From Mesorhizobium sp. M8A.F.Ca.ET.218.01.1.1 (GTDB taxonomy: Bacteria; Pseudomonadota; Alphaproteobacteria; Rhizobiales; Rhizobiaceae), in NCBI RefSeq assembly GCF_004791165.1, contig NZ_SRUZ01000014.1, forward strand, positions 1-64,000: DNA of 64,000 bases, read 5' to 3'. A program made the position numbers and the translations under genes. Numbering within the stretch: position 1 is the first letter of the stretch; each line of letters starts with the position of its first letter. The notes beneath the pieces are model-generated. The model ran no database searches. It saw only the letters and a list, made by a program, of their open reading frames with translations, and was not told where the DNA came from. Positions 18,441-26,686 of the stretch are shown here, one piece after another.

Positions 18441-18775
18441 GAGGCGATCACCTTGGCCTGCACCAGCGCGTAGATCAGCGGCCCGCCCGGGATTTGCTCG
18501 GCCGATATGCCCAGGTCCGCGACACCCTGCAGGACCGCCGGCTTGCCCTCGATGAACACCTTGCTCGACAGCGTCGCGAACTTGGAGGTAGTGCAGGGCT
18601 GCGGCTTGCCCGGCGGCACGGTGAACGGGCAGCCGGCAATGCTCGCGAGGTCTCCCGCCAGCATTGGCAGGCCATTATCGATCAGCACCTTGGTGGCGCT
18701 CGGCTGCATGATGGCGGGAATGCCGTGCGGGCATTGCAGCTGCGTCAGTTGCGTCAGGATCGGAAAGACCATCAT
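18437..18775 (-). CDS. PAAR-like spike tip protein (Afp10-like)
   Basis: The 112-residue protein sits between the OB-fold spike and gp25, where eCIS operons encode the tip of the spike. It contains the PAAR-like arrangement of short strands with glycine turns: CPHGIPAI, then KVLIDNGLPMLAGDLASIAG, PFTVPPGKPQPC and KVFIEGKPAVLQGVADLGIS. Cys and His residues (CPHG, IAGCPF, QPCT) could hold the metal ion found in PAAR proteins. It is longer than minimal PAAR domains because of a C-terminal extension but lacks a fused effector. It is expected to sharpen the spike and cap the gp5-like trimer encoded just upstream. Confidence 0.82.
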   Translation of the reverse strand: MMVFPILTQLTQLQCPHGIPAIMQPSATKVLIDNGLPMLAGDLASIAGCPFTVPPGKPQPCTTSKFATLSSKVFIEGKPAVLQGVADLGISAEQIPGGPLIYALVQAKVIAS

Positions 18776-18779
18776 CGCC

Positions 18780-19289
18780 TCACTGCATGATCTTCAGACT
18801 GGTGCCGTTGATCGTCACGAACCCGGGCTGCAGCTCGATCTTGTTGCCCGCCGCGCTCAGCGTCATGCCCGCCTGGTCGACGCTGAGCGCCGCCTTGCCG
18901 ACCGCCCCACCGGCCGCGATCTCGATCTTGAGCGTCGGTAGCGCCCGGTTGTTGTCGATTTCGAGCGTGAACTTGTCGGTCTTGAGCATGGTGATGCCGC
19001 TGGCCAGCGGACCGGGCGGCACCGGTGCATCGAGCGGCTGCGCCCAAAAGAAGCCCGAATAGATGGCGTGGCTGGGGTCGCCCTGCTCGAACTCCACCCA
19101 CACCCCCGCCCCCTTGGGCGGCATGGCGAAAAACCCCACGCCCGGTCCAGCATAGGGCACGCAGGGCCAGGCCCAGCCATTGTCGCCGACGGTGATGCCC
19201 GGCACGCTCACCTTGATCCGGCCGCGCCCGGTCAGATCGACATTGTCTTCGACCGTGCCCCGGAATTTGCCGTAGTGCCGCTGGGTCAT
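18780..19289 (-). CDS. gp5/gpV-like OB-fold spike protein
   Basis: This 169-residue protein begins at the ATG at 19289, one base after the gp27-like gene stops; a longer frame into that gene is spurious. The N-terminal part (YGKFRGTVEDNVDLTGRGRI, KVSVPGI, GWAWPCVPYAGPGVGFFAMP, GAGVWVEFEQGD) is the Phage_base_V OB-fold used by gp5, gpV and VgrG. The C-terminal part has strand-rich repeats expected of a trimeric beta-helix needle. No lysozyme domain is present. In many eCIS and T6SS loci this domain is fused to the gp27 part; here the two are separate genes and must assemble after translation. Confidence 0.9.
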   Translation of the reverse strand: MTQRHYGKFRGTVEDNVDLTGRGRIKVSVPGITVGDNGWAWPCVPYAGPGVGFFAMPPKGAGVWVEFEQGDPSHAIYSGFFWAQPLDAPVPPGPLASGITMLKTDKFTLEIDNNRALPTLKIEIAAGGAVGKAALSVDQAGMTLSAAGNKIELQPGFVTINGTSLKIMQ

Positions 19290-19290
19290 C

Positions 19291-20439
19291 TCAGGCCACC
19301 CGGACCAGCGGCAGCTTGGCGCCGAGTTCGGCGCGCGACAGCGTGAAATCCTGAGTGTAGCCGCCGCGCGCGATCTTGTGGGTGACGCTGCGCACCAGGT
19401 AGGTGCCGTCATGCGTCGCCCCCGCCCCGCGCAGGTCGACCAGTTCGCGCGCCAGCAGCACGTCGTTGTAGCGCGTGCTGTCCAGCGTGCCGTTGACCAT
19501 CAGGACATTGTCCGACGAGCTGTCGAGCTTGGCCTGGGCCCGGGCAAGCGCCTCGAGGCTGTTGAGGCCGGTGGTTTCCATGCCCACCTCGCGCAGGCTG
19601 GGAAAGCCGGTGAAGAAGGTCGGCACCAACCCCAGCGGCGGCCGGCTCGGCACCACCGAGAACACCGGCATAGTCTGCCCGGTAAGCGCATCCTTGACGC
19701 TGGACTTGACCATCGTGATGGCCAGCCCATCCTGGGTGAAGCTGAGTCCCGACACATTGGTCACTGGCCCCATATTGGCGCTGAGCGCCGGCTGTGGCAG
19801 CTCGGGCGCGATCGGCGGCCCCCAGTAGAGCGAGTTCTGCAGCGGCACCGGGCCCGACTTCACATAGGTGACGAAGCCGAAGCGCGCCGCCATCTCCTCG
19901 AGATAATCCCAATCGGTGGCCGTCTGCTGCGGCACGTGCTCGATATTGAGCGGCGGCGTGCTGAGCGGCGGCTGCCGGACATTGGGCAGCATTGCATATT
20001 GCGGGTAGCTCGCCGCGATCTTGGCCGCGATCATCGCTTCGGGCTGGTTGATGTGCTCGGTGGGGTTGTATTTGCGGTCGAGCGCGATGGAGAGGTCGTG
20101 CCCGCTCAGCACCAGCCGCCCCTCCCCCGGCCGATCGCCCGGCACCAGGTCGCGCCGCGTCACCAGCCCATCCATGATGACGCGCGGCCGGATATCGAAG
20201 ATCGCCGTCAGCACCACCCGGCTATGCACCTGCAGCAAGGGGTTGAGGATGAGCTCGTAATCGATCAGGTCGGTCGGCCCCGAACGCCCGACGGTGAAGG
20301 TGAGCCGGAAGCCGGAGCGCTCGCGGTCGGAGTGGCTGACCTCGACCTCGGCCAGCGCCTCGAGCATGCGGATCGGGGCCGGCAGAGCTACCGGATCGGG
20401 CCCGATCAGCAGGTTGAGCCGTACCCCGAGGATATTCAT
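19291..20439 (-). CDS. gp27-like baseplate hub protein (VgrG N-terminal part, Afp8-like)
   Basis: The 382-residue protein starts at the ATG at 20439, which overlaps the LysM gene stop as ATGA. It has the hub architecture: VEVSHSDRERSGFRLTFTVG, a tube-like beta segment (LQVHSRVVLTAIFDIRPRVI), then LSGHDLSIALDRKYNPTEHI and the signature TDWDYLEEMAARFGFVTYVK found in gpD/VgrG/Afp8 proteins. The C-terminal part (YLVRSVTHKIARGGYTQDFT) returns to the first domain, as in gp27. The protein should form the trimeric hub that changes the six-fold tube into the three-fold spike. The spike OB domain is the next gene. Confidence 0.9.
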   Translation of the reverse strand: MNILGVRLNLLIGPDPVALPAPIRMLEALAEVEVSHSDRERSGFRLTFTVGRSGPTDLIDYELILNPLLQVHSRVVLTAIFDIRPRVIMDGLVTRRDLVPGDRPGEGRLVLSGHDLSIALDRKYNPTEHINQPEAMIAAKIAASYPQYAMLPNVRQPPLSTPPLNIEHVPQQTATDWDYLEEMAARFGFVTYVKSGPVPLQNSLYWGPPIAPELPQPALSANMGPVTNVSGLSFTQDGLAITMVKSSVKDALTGQTMPVFSVVPSRPPLGLVPTFFTGFPSLREVGMETTGLNSLEALARAQAKLDSSSDNVLMVNGTLDSTRYNDVLLARELVDLRGAGATHDGTYLVRSVTHKIARGGYTQDFTLSRAELGAKLPLVRVA

Positions 20440-20741
20440 GACTTGGCCCCCGGGTGGCGCGGCAGCGGGATGACCAGCCGCCGGCCCGGCTCTGCCGTCA
20501 GCTCCATCGGGTGCATCGCCTCGTTGGCGTCGGCCACCTGGTAGAGGCCCAGCGGGTCGCCCAGATAGCGGTGCGCGATATTGTCGAGCCGGTCGGAATC
20601 GCTGGTGGTCACGCCCCCTGCCGTGACATAGGCCGCGGCCGGCGGCACGTTGCGACGTGCCACATAGGTGATGAGCCGCCCCTCGGGCGTGGTGATCGTG
20701 CGGGTTGCAAGACCGGCATAGCGACTGGTTTGTTCGAACAT
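20436..20741 (-). CDS. LysM-domain baseplate protein (gp53/Afp7 C-terminal part)
   Basis: The 101-residue protein carries a LysM fold in its second half: DRLDNIAHRYLGDPLGLYQV, followed by ADANEAMHP and the closing RRLVIPLP. In Afp7-type proteins this LysM lies at the C-terminus of the CIS_tube domain. Here the two halves are separate genes 12 bases apart. In T4 the gp53 LysM fold clamps neighbouring baseplate wedges, so a structural rather than peptidoglycan-binding role is likely. It overlaps the hub gene by 4 bases. Confidence 0.87.
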   Translation of the reverse strand: MFEQTSRYAGLATRTITTPEGRLITYVARRNVPPAAAYVTAGGVTTSDSDRLDNIAHRYLGDPLGLYQVADANEAMHPMELTAEPGRRLVIPLPRHPGAKS

Positions 20742-20753
20742 CGGCGCGAGCTC

Positions 20754-21410
20754 TCACCGGGTGAAAAGATTGGCGTCGTGCCCCAGCACGGCGCCCAGGT
20801 TGTTGACTGTCCCGATGGTCGCCATCGTCTCCTTGACCAGTTGGTGGGCGAGGAAGGTCGCGTAGCCGGGATGGGCGAGCGGAAAATCGTTGTAGGTGAG
20901 CACCTGCAGCGACAGGTCGGCCGTCGCTCGCGTCGGGTTGAGGCCCGGATCGTGCATCACCTCGCTGACCGACAGATGCGTGAGCTTGACCGGCACCACG
21001 CGCTGCCAGCCATAGATGAACAGCGTCAGCGGCCCCATCGGCGGCACGATCTCGATGGTCCCGGTGGCAAGCAGCACGGTATTGGCGATCACCAGCGTGC
21101 TCTTGGGATAGGCCAGCATCTCGAGCGCGGCGAGCTGCGGGTTGATGCCCAGTTTCTTGGTCTTGGCGTCGTCGCTTTCGAGCTGGTCGATGGCGTCGAT
21201 ATTGATGGTGGCCGAGATCGTCTCGCGCGGCGGCCCGTTGAGCCGCAGCGCCTCGGCTCGCGCCCCGCCGGCATCGCCATATTGCGGCTCGAGCGAGCGC
21301 GATAACTGCTCGGGGTTGTATTGAAACACCACCACCGAGGCGAGCGGGTTGAAGATGTCGATACCGACAATGGCCCCTTTGAGGATTTTTGGTGAGCGCG
21401 GGTCAGTCAT
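20754..21410 (-). CDS. CIS_tube-domain hub adaptor (Afp7 N-terminal part)
   Basis: The 218-residue protein has the characteristic opening of eCIS tube-initiator proteins (VVFQYNPEQLSRSLEPQYG). It is followed by GPPRETISATINIDAIDQLE, a strand-rich middle (LTLFIYGWQRVVPVKLTHLS) and TRATADLSLQVLTYNDFPLA. This fold resembles the tube monomer and joins the first tube ring to the hub. It overlaps the cargo gene by 4 bases and precedes the LysM gene. The combined length of the two genes matches a normal single-chain Afp7, so the locus carries a split version. Confidence 0.88.
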   Translation of the reverse strand: MTDPRSPKILKGAIVGIDIFNPLASVVVFQYNPEQLSRSLEPQYGDAGGARAEALRLNGPPRETISATINIDAIDQLESDDAKTKKLGINPQLAALEMLAYPKSTLVIANTVLLATGTIEIVPPMGPLTLFIYGWQRVVPVKLTHLSVSEVMHDPGLNPTRATADLSLQVLTYNDFPLAHPGYATFLAHQLVKETMATIGTVNNLGAVLGHDANLFTR

Positions 21411-24400
21411 CTGTAGGGCACAAACCAGGGTGGGATTTGGTATTCGCGCATGAGTGGCAAGACGATATCAAATATCTGGTTCCTCGTTAGACGACTTCCC
21501 TTTGCCCTTTCAGCAGATCTAAGCGTTTTCATCACCTTGCTGTTCCATTCAAACTCCCGCGCCTCGACGAACCGGCGGGCATATTTGTAGTCTCCGCCAG
21601 CGTGGACTGCCTGGTGCGCCCATTCGTCCATGGAGACTGTGAAGTGGTCTATGTGGAAATCGCCCTTGAAGCCGCGCCTCTCAAACCAAGCCTTGTGTTC
21701 CTGCGGAAACACATGATGCTTCGGCTTGGCCTGCATCCCCGCCCCGGCTTTTCCGGTCTCCCGGGTTTTTGCTGCCTGGTTGGCTTCGACCTTGGCGACA
21801 TCCCGGGCGTTGCGCTGACGCTCGACGATGTCCTCCAGCATGTGCTTTCCGGCCAGTTGTTCCTTGGTCAGGCTGGACTCGGGGCCGGCCAGCGGCGCGT
21901 CGTCATACAGTTCATTCGAGAGCGGCGCCTCGTCCCGGACGGGCTCGCGTAAGGGCGTTTCTTCGCGCAGTGGCACCTCCTGAACCGACCCGTGCGTCTC
22001 CGGCTTCGGGCCCGTAGCAGGTTTGTCGAGGGTGCTCTTCGCCTTGCCCCCGCCTCGGGTCGGAGCAGCCGGCTTTGCCGGGCTGTTCTTGGGCCCGATG
22101 GCACTCTTGGGGCGGACCGGCAGTTCCGGGGTGATCCGCTCCGGCAGTTGCCTTGGCCGCGGCCGGCCACCGCCCCCTCGCGACGGTGTCGATTTGCCGG
22201 TGCCGCGAGTGGTGCCGCCGCGCCGCGCCGGCGCCAGCTTGGTCGTCGGGGCGCGCTTTGGCCGATCGAGCGCGGCGGAAATCTCCGGCGGCCGCTCGCC
22301 CTTGAGCGCATTGTTCGGAACCTCGACCGGCTGGCCGACATGGCCATCGCCCGGGCCGTAGGTCCCGGTGCCCTTCTGCTCCAGCGGCATGGCTTCCTGC
22401 GCCGCTTCCCGCTCGATCTTCTTCTGTCGGGCCTCGTCGAGCGAGCTGACCTTAGTGTCCTTTTTCGGCCGGGCATTGTTGGCCGCCTCACCCTTCAGCC
22501 CCTCTGGCAGAGGCTCAGCATGTTCCAGCGGATCGACTTTCACATCGTTGACCGGTTCGCCCTTCAGCCCCTCGGGCATGGGTTCGGCATGCTCCAATGG
22601 ATCGACCTTGGTCTTGCCGGGAGGCTCGGTCTTGATCCCCTCGGGTGCAGGTTCGACCGGCTTCGGCGCCTCTGCGGCCGGCTTCGGCGCCTCCGCCGCG
22701 GGCTTCGGGGTCGCTGCCGCCGGCTTCGGGGCTTCCACTGCCGCTGGGTGCGCTTCGGCAGCCTTGGTGGCGTCGGCGACCTCGCCGGCCTTGGCGCCGT
22801 CTCCGGCCTTCACGGCCTCGGTGACCTCGCCCACGGCGCCGCCCTTGCCCACGTCGACCACTTCGGTGGCCTTGGCCACTTCGGCGGTCTTGGCTGCCTC
22901 AGTGCCCTTGGCGACATCTGCAAGCTTGCCACCTGCATTGGCGAGTGCCTCGGCCTTGCCCAGCGACCCCGCGACTTCGCCGGTCTTGGCGAGCTCGCCG
23001 ATCTTGCTCGTGGCCGAAGCCGCCTCGGCGACCTTGCCGCCCTTGCCGGCAGCGCTCGCCGCGCCGCCGCCGATAAAGAAGCTACCGATATCGACCAGCG
23101 CCATCCCGGGCAGTTCGGCATAGCGCTTCGCTTCCCAAGCCTCGATGTAGTTTTCGCCCAGCGCCTTGACGAGGCCGACGGTCTGTTTGCGATCGCGCTC
23201 CTGGTCCGGCAGCATGGCGCCGCCGAACTTGCGCAGCGCCGCGCCATACGACATGCGCTCTGGCGGCTTGCCGGGCGGCTGGCCTTCGCTGGCCTGCTTG
23301 CGGGCCTCCTCGGCGTGGGCGGCCTGTTGGCGGGCCTCCTCCTCGAGGTCGGGGAAGGTCGCGTCGTACAGATCCTCTTCGAGCTGGGCGTAGGTGCCGA
23401 TGAACTTGAGCGGATTGGTCAGGCTGGAGCCCGGCAACTGCCCCAGGCCCTTCACCGTGTCAAAGGGATGGATCGCCATCTTGCCGACGCCTTCGACCAT
23501 GCTGAAGAGCGCCTTGCCCATGCCGCCAACGAACTGGCTCGAGTATTTCGATGTGGCGTTGGAAACCGCGAGGCTGCCCTGCTCGAGAGCCGCCAGCGTC
23601 GGATGCGCCTTCTCGTCGACCGTCGGCTTGGCCGGCTCGAGATCTTCGAACTCGTCGATCGCCTTGAAGGTCGCGGCGTGCACGCCCTTGAAGCCAGCAT
23701 CGGCGCTGGCCTTCCAGGCCTTGGTGGCGTCGAGCGGATGGACGTGCCAGCCATCCTTGTCCTTGCTGACCAGTTTCTCGCCGAACGCCTTTGCCGGTTT
23801 GGTCACCAGGTTCGAGTTTGCCTTGGCGAGGCTGGCGATGTTTCTCGTCAACCCTTCCAGCACCGGCTTGCCCTTGGCTTTGTCGGCCAGCTTCTGTGTC
23901 GCATCGGCCAGCAGCACCGCCGGCTGCAGCTTTTCGGCGTGGTCGATCAGCACCTTGGGGTCCTTGGCCACCTCCTGGACGAAGCTCGTGGCCTTGTCCT
24001 TGACGCTCGACCCCACATCCTTGGCCTTGCTGATGGCGCGCTTGTACCAGGGCTCCTCCTCGGGCTCGGCGGCCGGCCCGGTGGCCGAGCCGAGCCGGAC
24101 CATCGCCCTGCCCCCGCCGATTGCCTGATCGGCTGCGCGCCCGGCCTCGCGTTCGAGCCCGCCGCTGCCGTCGATGCGCGGCGCCGTGGCCCCGCCGCGC
24201 CGCTGCTGCACCACATGGGCCAGTTCATGCGCGATGAGCCGCCGGCCCTCGCCGCTCTGCGGCGCGTACCGGCCGCCGCCGAAATAGACATTGTCGCCGA
24301 CCGTCACCGCCTTGGCGGCGTACTGCCCGGCGGTACGCGCCGCCGCGGCATCGCTGTGCAGGCGCACCGCGGAGAAATCGGCCCCGAACGAGCGCTCCAT

Positions 24401-24598
24401 ATTGCCCCTGAGGACCGGCTCGAGCCCGCCTCTGCCGCCGGCCGGCGGCGGCGCCGGCAGCCCGGCGAGCGAGCCGCCGAACTTCGGCACCGGCGGCGCC
24501 GTCTCGTCGGCCAATTGGCTCGCCGGCTTGCGTGCGGCGCGTACGCCCTGCGCCAGGTCCGGGCTCTGCGCCTTGCTGCGCAACGGGGCGTGGCTCAT
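21407..24598 (-). CDS. eCIS cargo: DUF4157 N-terminus with HNH-like SitA6/DUF2380-type toxin C-terminus
   Basis: The 1,063-residue protein has a DUF4157 (eCIS core) domain at about residues 60-140, including the zinc-metalloprotease-like motif HELAHVVQQR (HELAH at 124-128). In other eCIS this domain marks cargo loaded into the tube. A helical, Ala/Lys-rich region follows with a Gly-rich hydrophobic stretch near residue 500, then Pro/Ala repeats including two copies of a DPLEHAEPxPEGLKGE unit, and a basic linker. The last ~106 residues (from 958: KHHVFPQEHKAWFERRGF, HIDHFTVSMDEWAHQAVH) resemble the HNH-like toxin domain of SitA6/DUF2380 polymorphic toxins. DNA coding for this tip is AT-richer (about 47% GC at 21421-21540, hand count) than the flanks, as expected for an exchanged toxin. 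No separate immunity gene adjoins it. Confidence 0.85.
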   Translation of the reverse strand: MSHAPLRSKAQSPDLAQGVRAARKPASQLADETAPPVPKFGGSLAGLPAPPPAGGRGGLEPVLRGNMERSFGADFSAVRLHSDAAAARTAGQYAAKAVTVGDNVYFGGGRYAPQSGEGRRLIAHELAHVVQQRRGGATAPRIDGSGGLEREAGRAADQAIGGGRAMVRLGSATGPAAEPEEEPWYKRAISKAKDVGSSVKDKATSFVQEVAKDPKVLIDHAEKLQPAVLLADATQKLADKAKGKPVLEGLTRNIASLAKANSNLVTKPAKAFGEKLVSKDKDGWHVHPLDATKAWKASADAGFKGVHAATFKAIDEFEDLEPAKPTVDEKAHPTLAALEQGSLAVSNATSKYSSQFVGGMGKALFSMVEGVGKMAIHPFDTVKGLGQLPGSSLTNPLKFIGTYAQLEEDLYDATFPDLEEEARQQAAHAEEARKQASEGQPPGKPPERMSYGAALRKFGGAMLPDQERDRKQTVGLVKALGENYIEAWEAKRYAELPGMALVDIGSFFIGGGAASAAGKGGKVAEAASATSKIGELAKTGEVAGSLGKAEALANAGGKLADVAKGTEAAKTAEVAKATEVVDVGKGGAVGEVTEAVKAGDGAKAGEVADATKAAEAHPAAVEAPKPAAATPKPAAEAPKPAAEAPKPVEPAPEGIKTEPPGKTKVDPLEHAEPMPEGLKGEPVNDVKVDPLEHAEPLPEGLKGEAANNARPKKDTKVSSLDEARQKKIEREAAQEAMPLEQKGTGTYGPGDGHVGQPVEVPNNALKGERPPEISAALDRPKRAPTTKLAPARRGGTTRGTGKSTPSRGGGGRPRPRQLPERITPELPVRPKSAIGPKNSPAKPAAPTRGGGKAKSTLDKPATGPKPETHGSVQEVPLREETPLREPVRDEAPLSNELYDDAPLAGPESSLTKEQLAGKHMLEDIVERQRNARDVAKVEANQAAKTRETGKAGAGMQAKPKHHVFPQEHKAWFERRGFKGDFHIDHFTVSMDEWAHQAVHAGGDYKYARRFVEAREFEWNSKVMKTLRSAERAKGSRLTRNQIFDIVLPLMREYQIPPWFVPYR

Positions 24599-24792
24599 TT
24601 GCCGCCTCCCTTGGCCAGCGGCTGCAGCGCCTGGGTGATGGATTTGCCGAGCGCCTCGGATGAAGCCGTCGGCGCCGCGGTGACGGCGGCCGCCACGGCG
24701 CGACGGATTTCGGCGAGCGCCGTCACCCGCTCGGCCGGCGACAGCCCTTCGAGCCGGATGCTCTGGATCTGGACTCGGCGCGCCTCAACCAT
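24595..24792 (-). CDS. Small unknown protein between ATPase and cargo
   Basis: This 65-residue frame begins at an ATG at 24792, overlapping the end of the ATPase gene by 8 bases, and ends overlapping the cargo gene by 4 bases. The product is helical (VEARRVQIQSIRLEGLSPAE, then LAEIRRAVAAAVTA) with a Gly/Lys end. The double overlap inside a tight operon favours a real gene, and its place next to the cargo suggests a loading chaperone or adaptor. No family is recognised, and an accidental open frame in this GC-rich DNA cannot be excluded. Confidence 0.6.
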   Translation of the reverse strand: MVEARRVQIQSIRLEGLSPAERVTALAEIRRAVAAAVTAAPTASSEALGKSITQALQPLAKGGGK

Positions 24793-26686
24793 GCGGCGCC
24801 TCCTGGCTCCAGCCGCGCAGTTCGCCTTCGGTCAGCGGCTTGCTGAGCTTGTCATACTCGGCCCGCGCGGCGCGCCGCAGATGCCCCATGCGGATCGGCG
24901 AGCCCTCGTCGGCGGCGATGAAGGCGGCATTCAGCGCGATGTTCTTGATGCTCCCGCCGGCCACCGTCAGCTGGGCCAGCCGCTCCACCTCGATACCGTC
25001 GAGTGGCGCCCCAGAGGGGAAGGCAAGCCGCCAGATCCGCTGCCGTTCGACCGCCTCCGGCAACGGAAAATCGACGAGGAAGCGGATGCGTCGCAGGAAC
25101 GCATTGTCGATATTGGAGCGGAGGTTGGTGGTGAGGATGGCGAGGCCGCGATAGCTCTCCATCCGCTGCAGCAGGTAGCTCACCTCGAGATTGGCGTAGC
25201 GATCGTGGCTGTCCTTGACCTCGGTGCGCTTGGCGAACAGCTGGTCGGCCTCGTCGAACAGCAGGATGGCGCAGCTGTCTTCGGCCGCGTCGAACAGCCG
25301 GCGGAGGTTCTTTTCGGTCTCGCCGATCCACTTGCTGACCGCCGCCGACAGGTCGACCCGGTAGACATCGAGCTCCAGCGCCCCGCCGACCACTTCGGCA
25401 GCGAGCGTCTTGCCGGTGCCGCTCGGGCCCGAGAACAGCGCCGTGATGCCGAGCCCGCGGCCATTGCTGCCGCCAAAGCCCCAGTTGTGGTGCACCTGCC
25501 GGCGCTGGCGCACCTGCGCCGCGATGGCCTTGAGCATCTCGAACTGCCGATGCGGCAGGATCAGATCGCTCCACTGGCTGCGCACGTCGATCCGCTGCGC
25601 CAGCTCGTCGAGCCGGGGCCGCAGCCGCACCCGGGTTTCCGCCCAGAGCCGGTCGGCCAGCGGCACCGCCGGCCCGCTGCCTGCCACCGGCGCGAGGTCG
25701 GCGCCGATATTGGCCGTGACATCGGCGATGATTTCCGGCGAGGCCGTGAAGGTGCCCAGCAGCCGATCGACATCCGACGCATTGGCGCCCGCCGCCGCCC
25801 ACAGCGTCCGCTGGTCGGCCATGGTCGGGCGCGGCACGACCAGTCGCAGGCTGTCGCGGCCCGGCACCGCCAGCGGCTCGGCCGCGACCAGCGCCAGCGG
25901 CCCCGCAATCGCCGCCGCAAAGCGCAGCGCGCTCCGCACCTCGCCCGGCCCCGTCACATCGGAGAGGTCGAGCACCGGCAGCGTCCCTGCCAGTATGCTC
26001 TCACGCGACCACAGCTGGGCCAGCCGCGCCCGCTCGCCGGCGGCAGCCGGCAGCGCTTCGGCAACCACCTGGTAGGCGCGCCGCCCAGCCGCCCGCGCGC
26101 CGGCCGCGGCAATCGCCAGCGCCGCGTTCCGATCCGCACCCACCAGTTCAAAGACCGGCGCCAACCCTTTGCTGTCGGACGACAATTTCGCCCCGAACTG
26201 GCGCATCAGCTCGCCATGCGAACCGCCAAGCTCGAAGCGCGGTTCGAGCGGCGTCGAAACCGCCAGCAGTTCGGCGTCGATGCCGTCGAGCGCCATCAGG
26301 TGGTGCAGCACGCGCTCGGGCAGCGCGATGCCGGCGAGGCTGGCAACGCTCTCGTCGGTGAGGCCGATCAGCGCCAGCCGCCGCAGCGGCGCCTCGGGCG
26401 CGAAAGCCTGCCAGTTCGCCTCGGCGAGGCTCGACAGCGCGAAGGCGACACTGGGCAACCGCAACCGGGCGTCGCCCTGCGCCGCGGCGAGCACGGCGGC
26501 GCCATCGGGTTCCAGCGCCGGCAGGGCAGCGAGCAACAGCACCTCGCACTCGAAGCGGCCAAGCCCGGCTGCGGCGGCGAGCCGCGCCAGCCGCTCAGGC
26601 AATGCCGTCGGGCCGGCAGCAGGCGTTGCCCCGGCGATCTGTGCCTTGAGCTGGGCGAGGACTTCGCTGAGGGCCGGAGCGCTCAT
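24785..26686 (-). CDS. eCIS AAA+ ATPase (Afp15/Pvc15-like)
   Basis: The 633-residue protein has a long N-terminal region of about 380 residues specific to eCIS ATPases and a C-terminal AAA+ module. The module shows Walker A GPSGTGKTLAAE (about residue 420), Walker B AILLFDEADQLF (about 478), a sensor-1-like region (LAILTTNLRSNIDNAFLRR) and an arginine-finger-like FLRRIRF. The fold is that of single-ring remodelling ATPases such as Pvc15, which is needed for particle assembly or cargo loading. It overlaps the DUF4255 gene by 4 bases. The N-terminal part (LGRFECEVLLLAALPALEPD) matches the family. Confidence 0.93.
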   Translation of the reverse strand: MSAPALSEVLAQLKAQIAGATPAAGPTALPERLARLAAAAGLGRFECEVLLLAALPALEPDGAAVLAAAQGDARLRLPSVAFALSSLAEANWQAFAPEAPLRRLALIGLTDESVASLAGIALPERVLHHLMALDGIDAELLAVSTPLEPRFELGGSHGELMRQFGAKLSSDSKGLAPVFELVGADRNAALAIAAAGARAAGRRAYQVVAEALPAAAGERARLAQLWSRESILAGTLPVLDLSDVTGPGEVRSALRFAAAIAGPLALVAAEPLAVPGRDSLRLVVPRPTMADQRTLWAAAGANASDVDRLLGTFTASPEIIADVTANIGADLAPVAGSGPAVPLADRLWAETRVRLRPRLDELAQRIDVRSQWSDLILPHRQFEMLKAIAAQVRQRRQVHHNWGFGGSNGRGLGITALFSGPSGTGKTLAAEVVGGALELDVYRVDLSAAVSKWIGETEKNLRRLFDAAEDSCAILLFDEADQLFAKRTEVKDSHDRYANLEVSYLLQRMESYRGLAILTTNLRSNIDNAFLRRIRFLVDFPLPEAVERQRIWRLAFPSGAPLDGIEVERLAQLTVAGGSIKNIALNAAFIAADEGSPIRMGHLRRAARAEYDKLSKPLTEGELRGWSQEAPHG

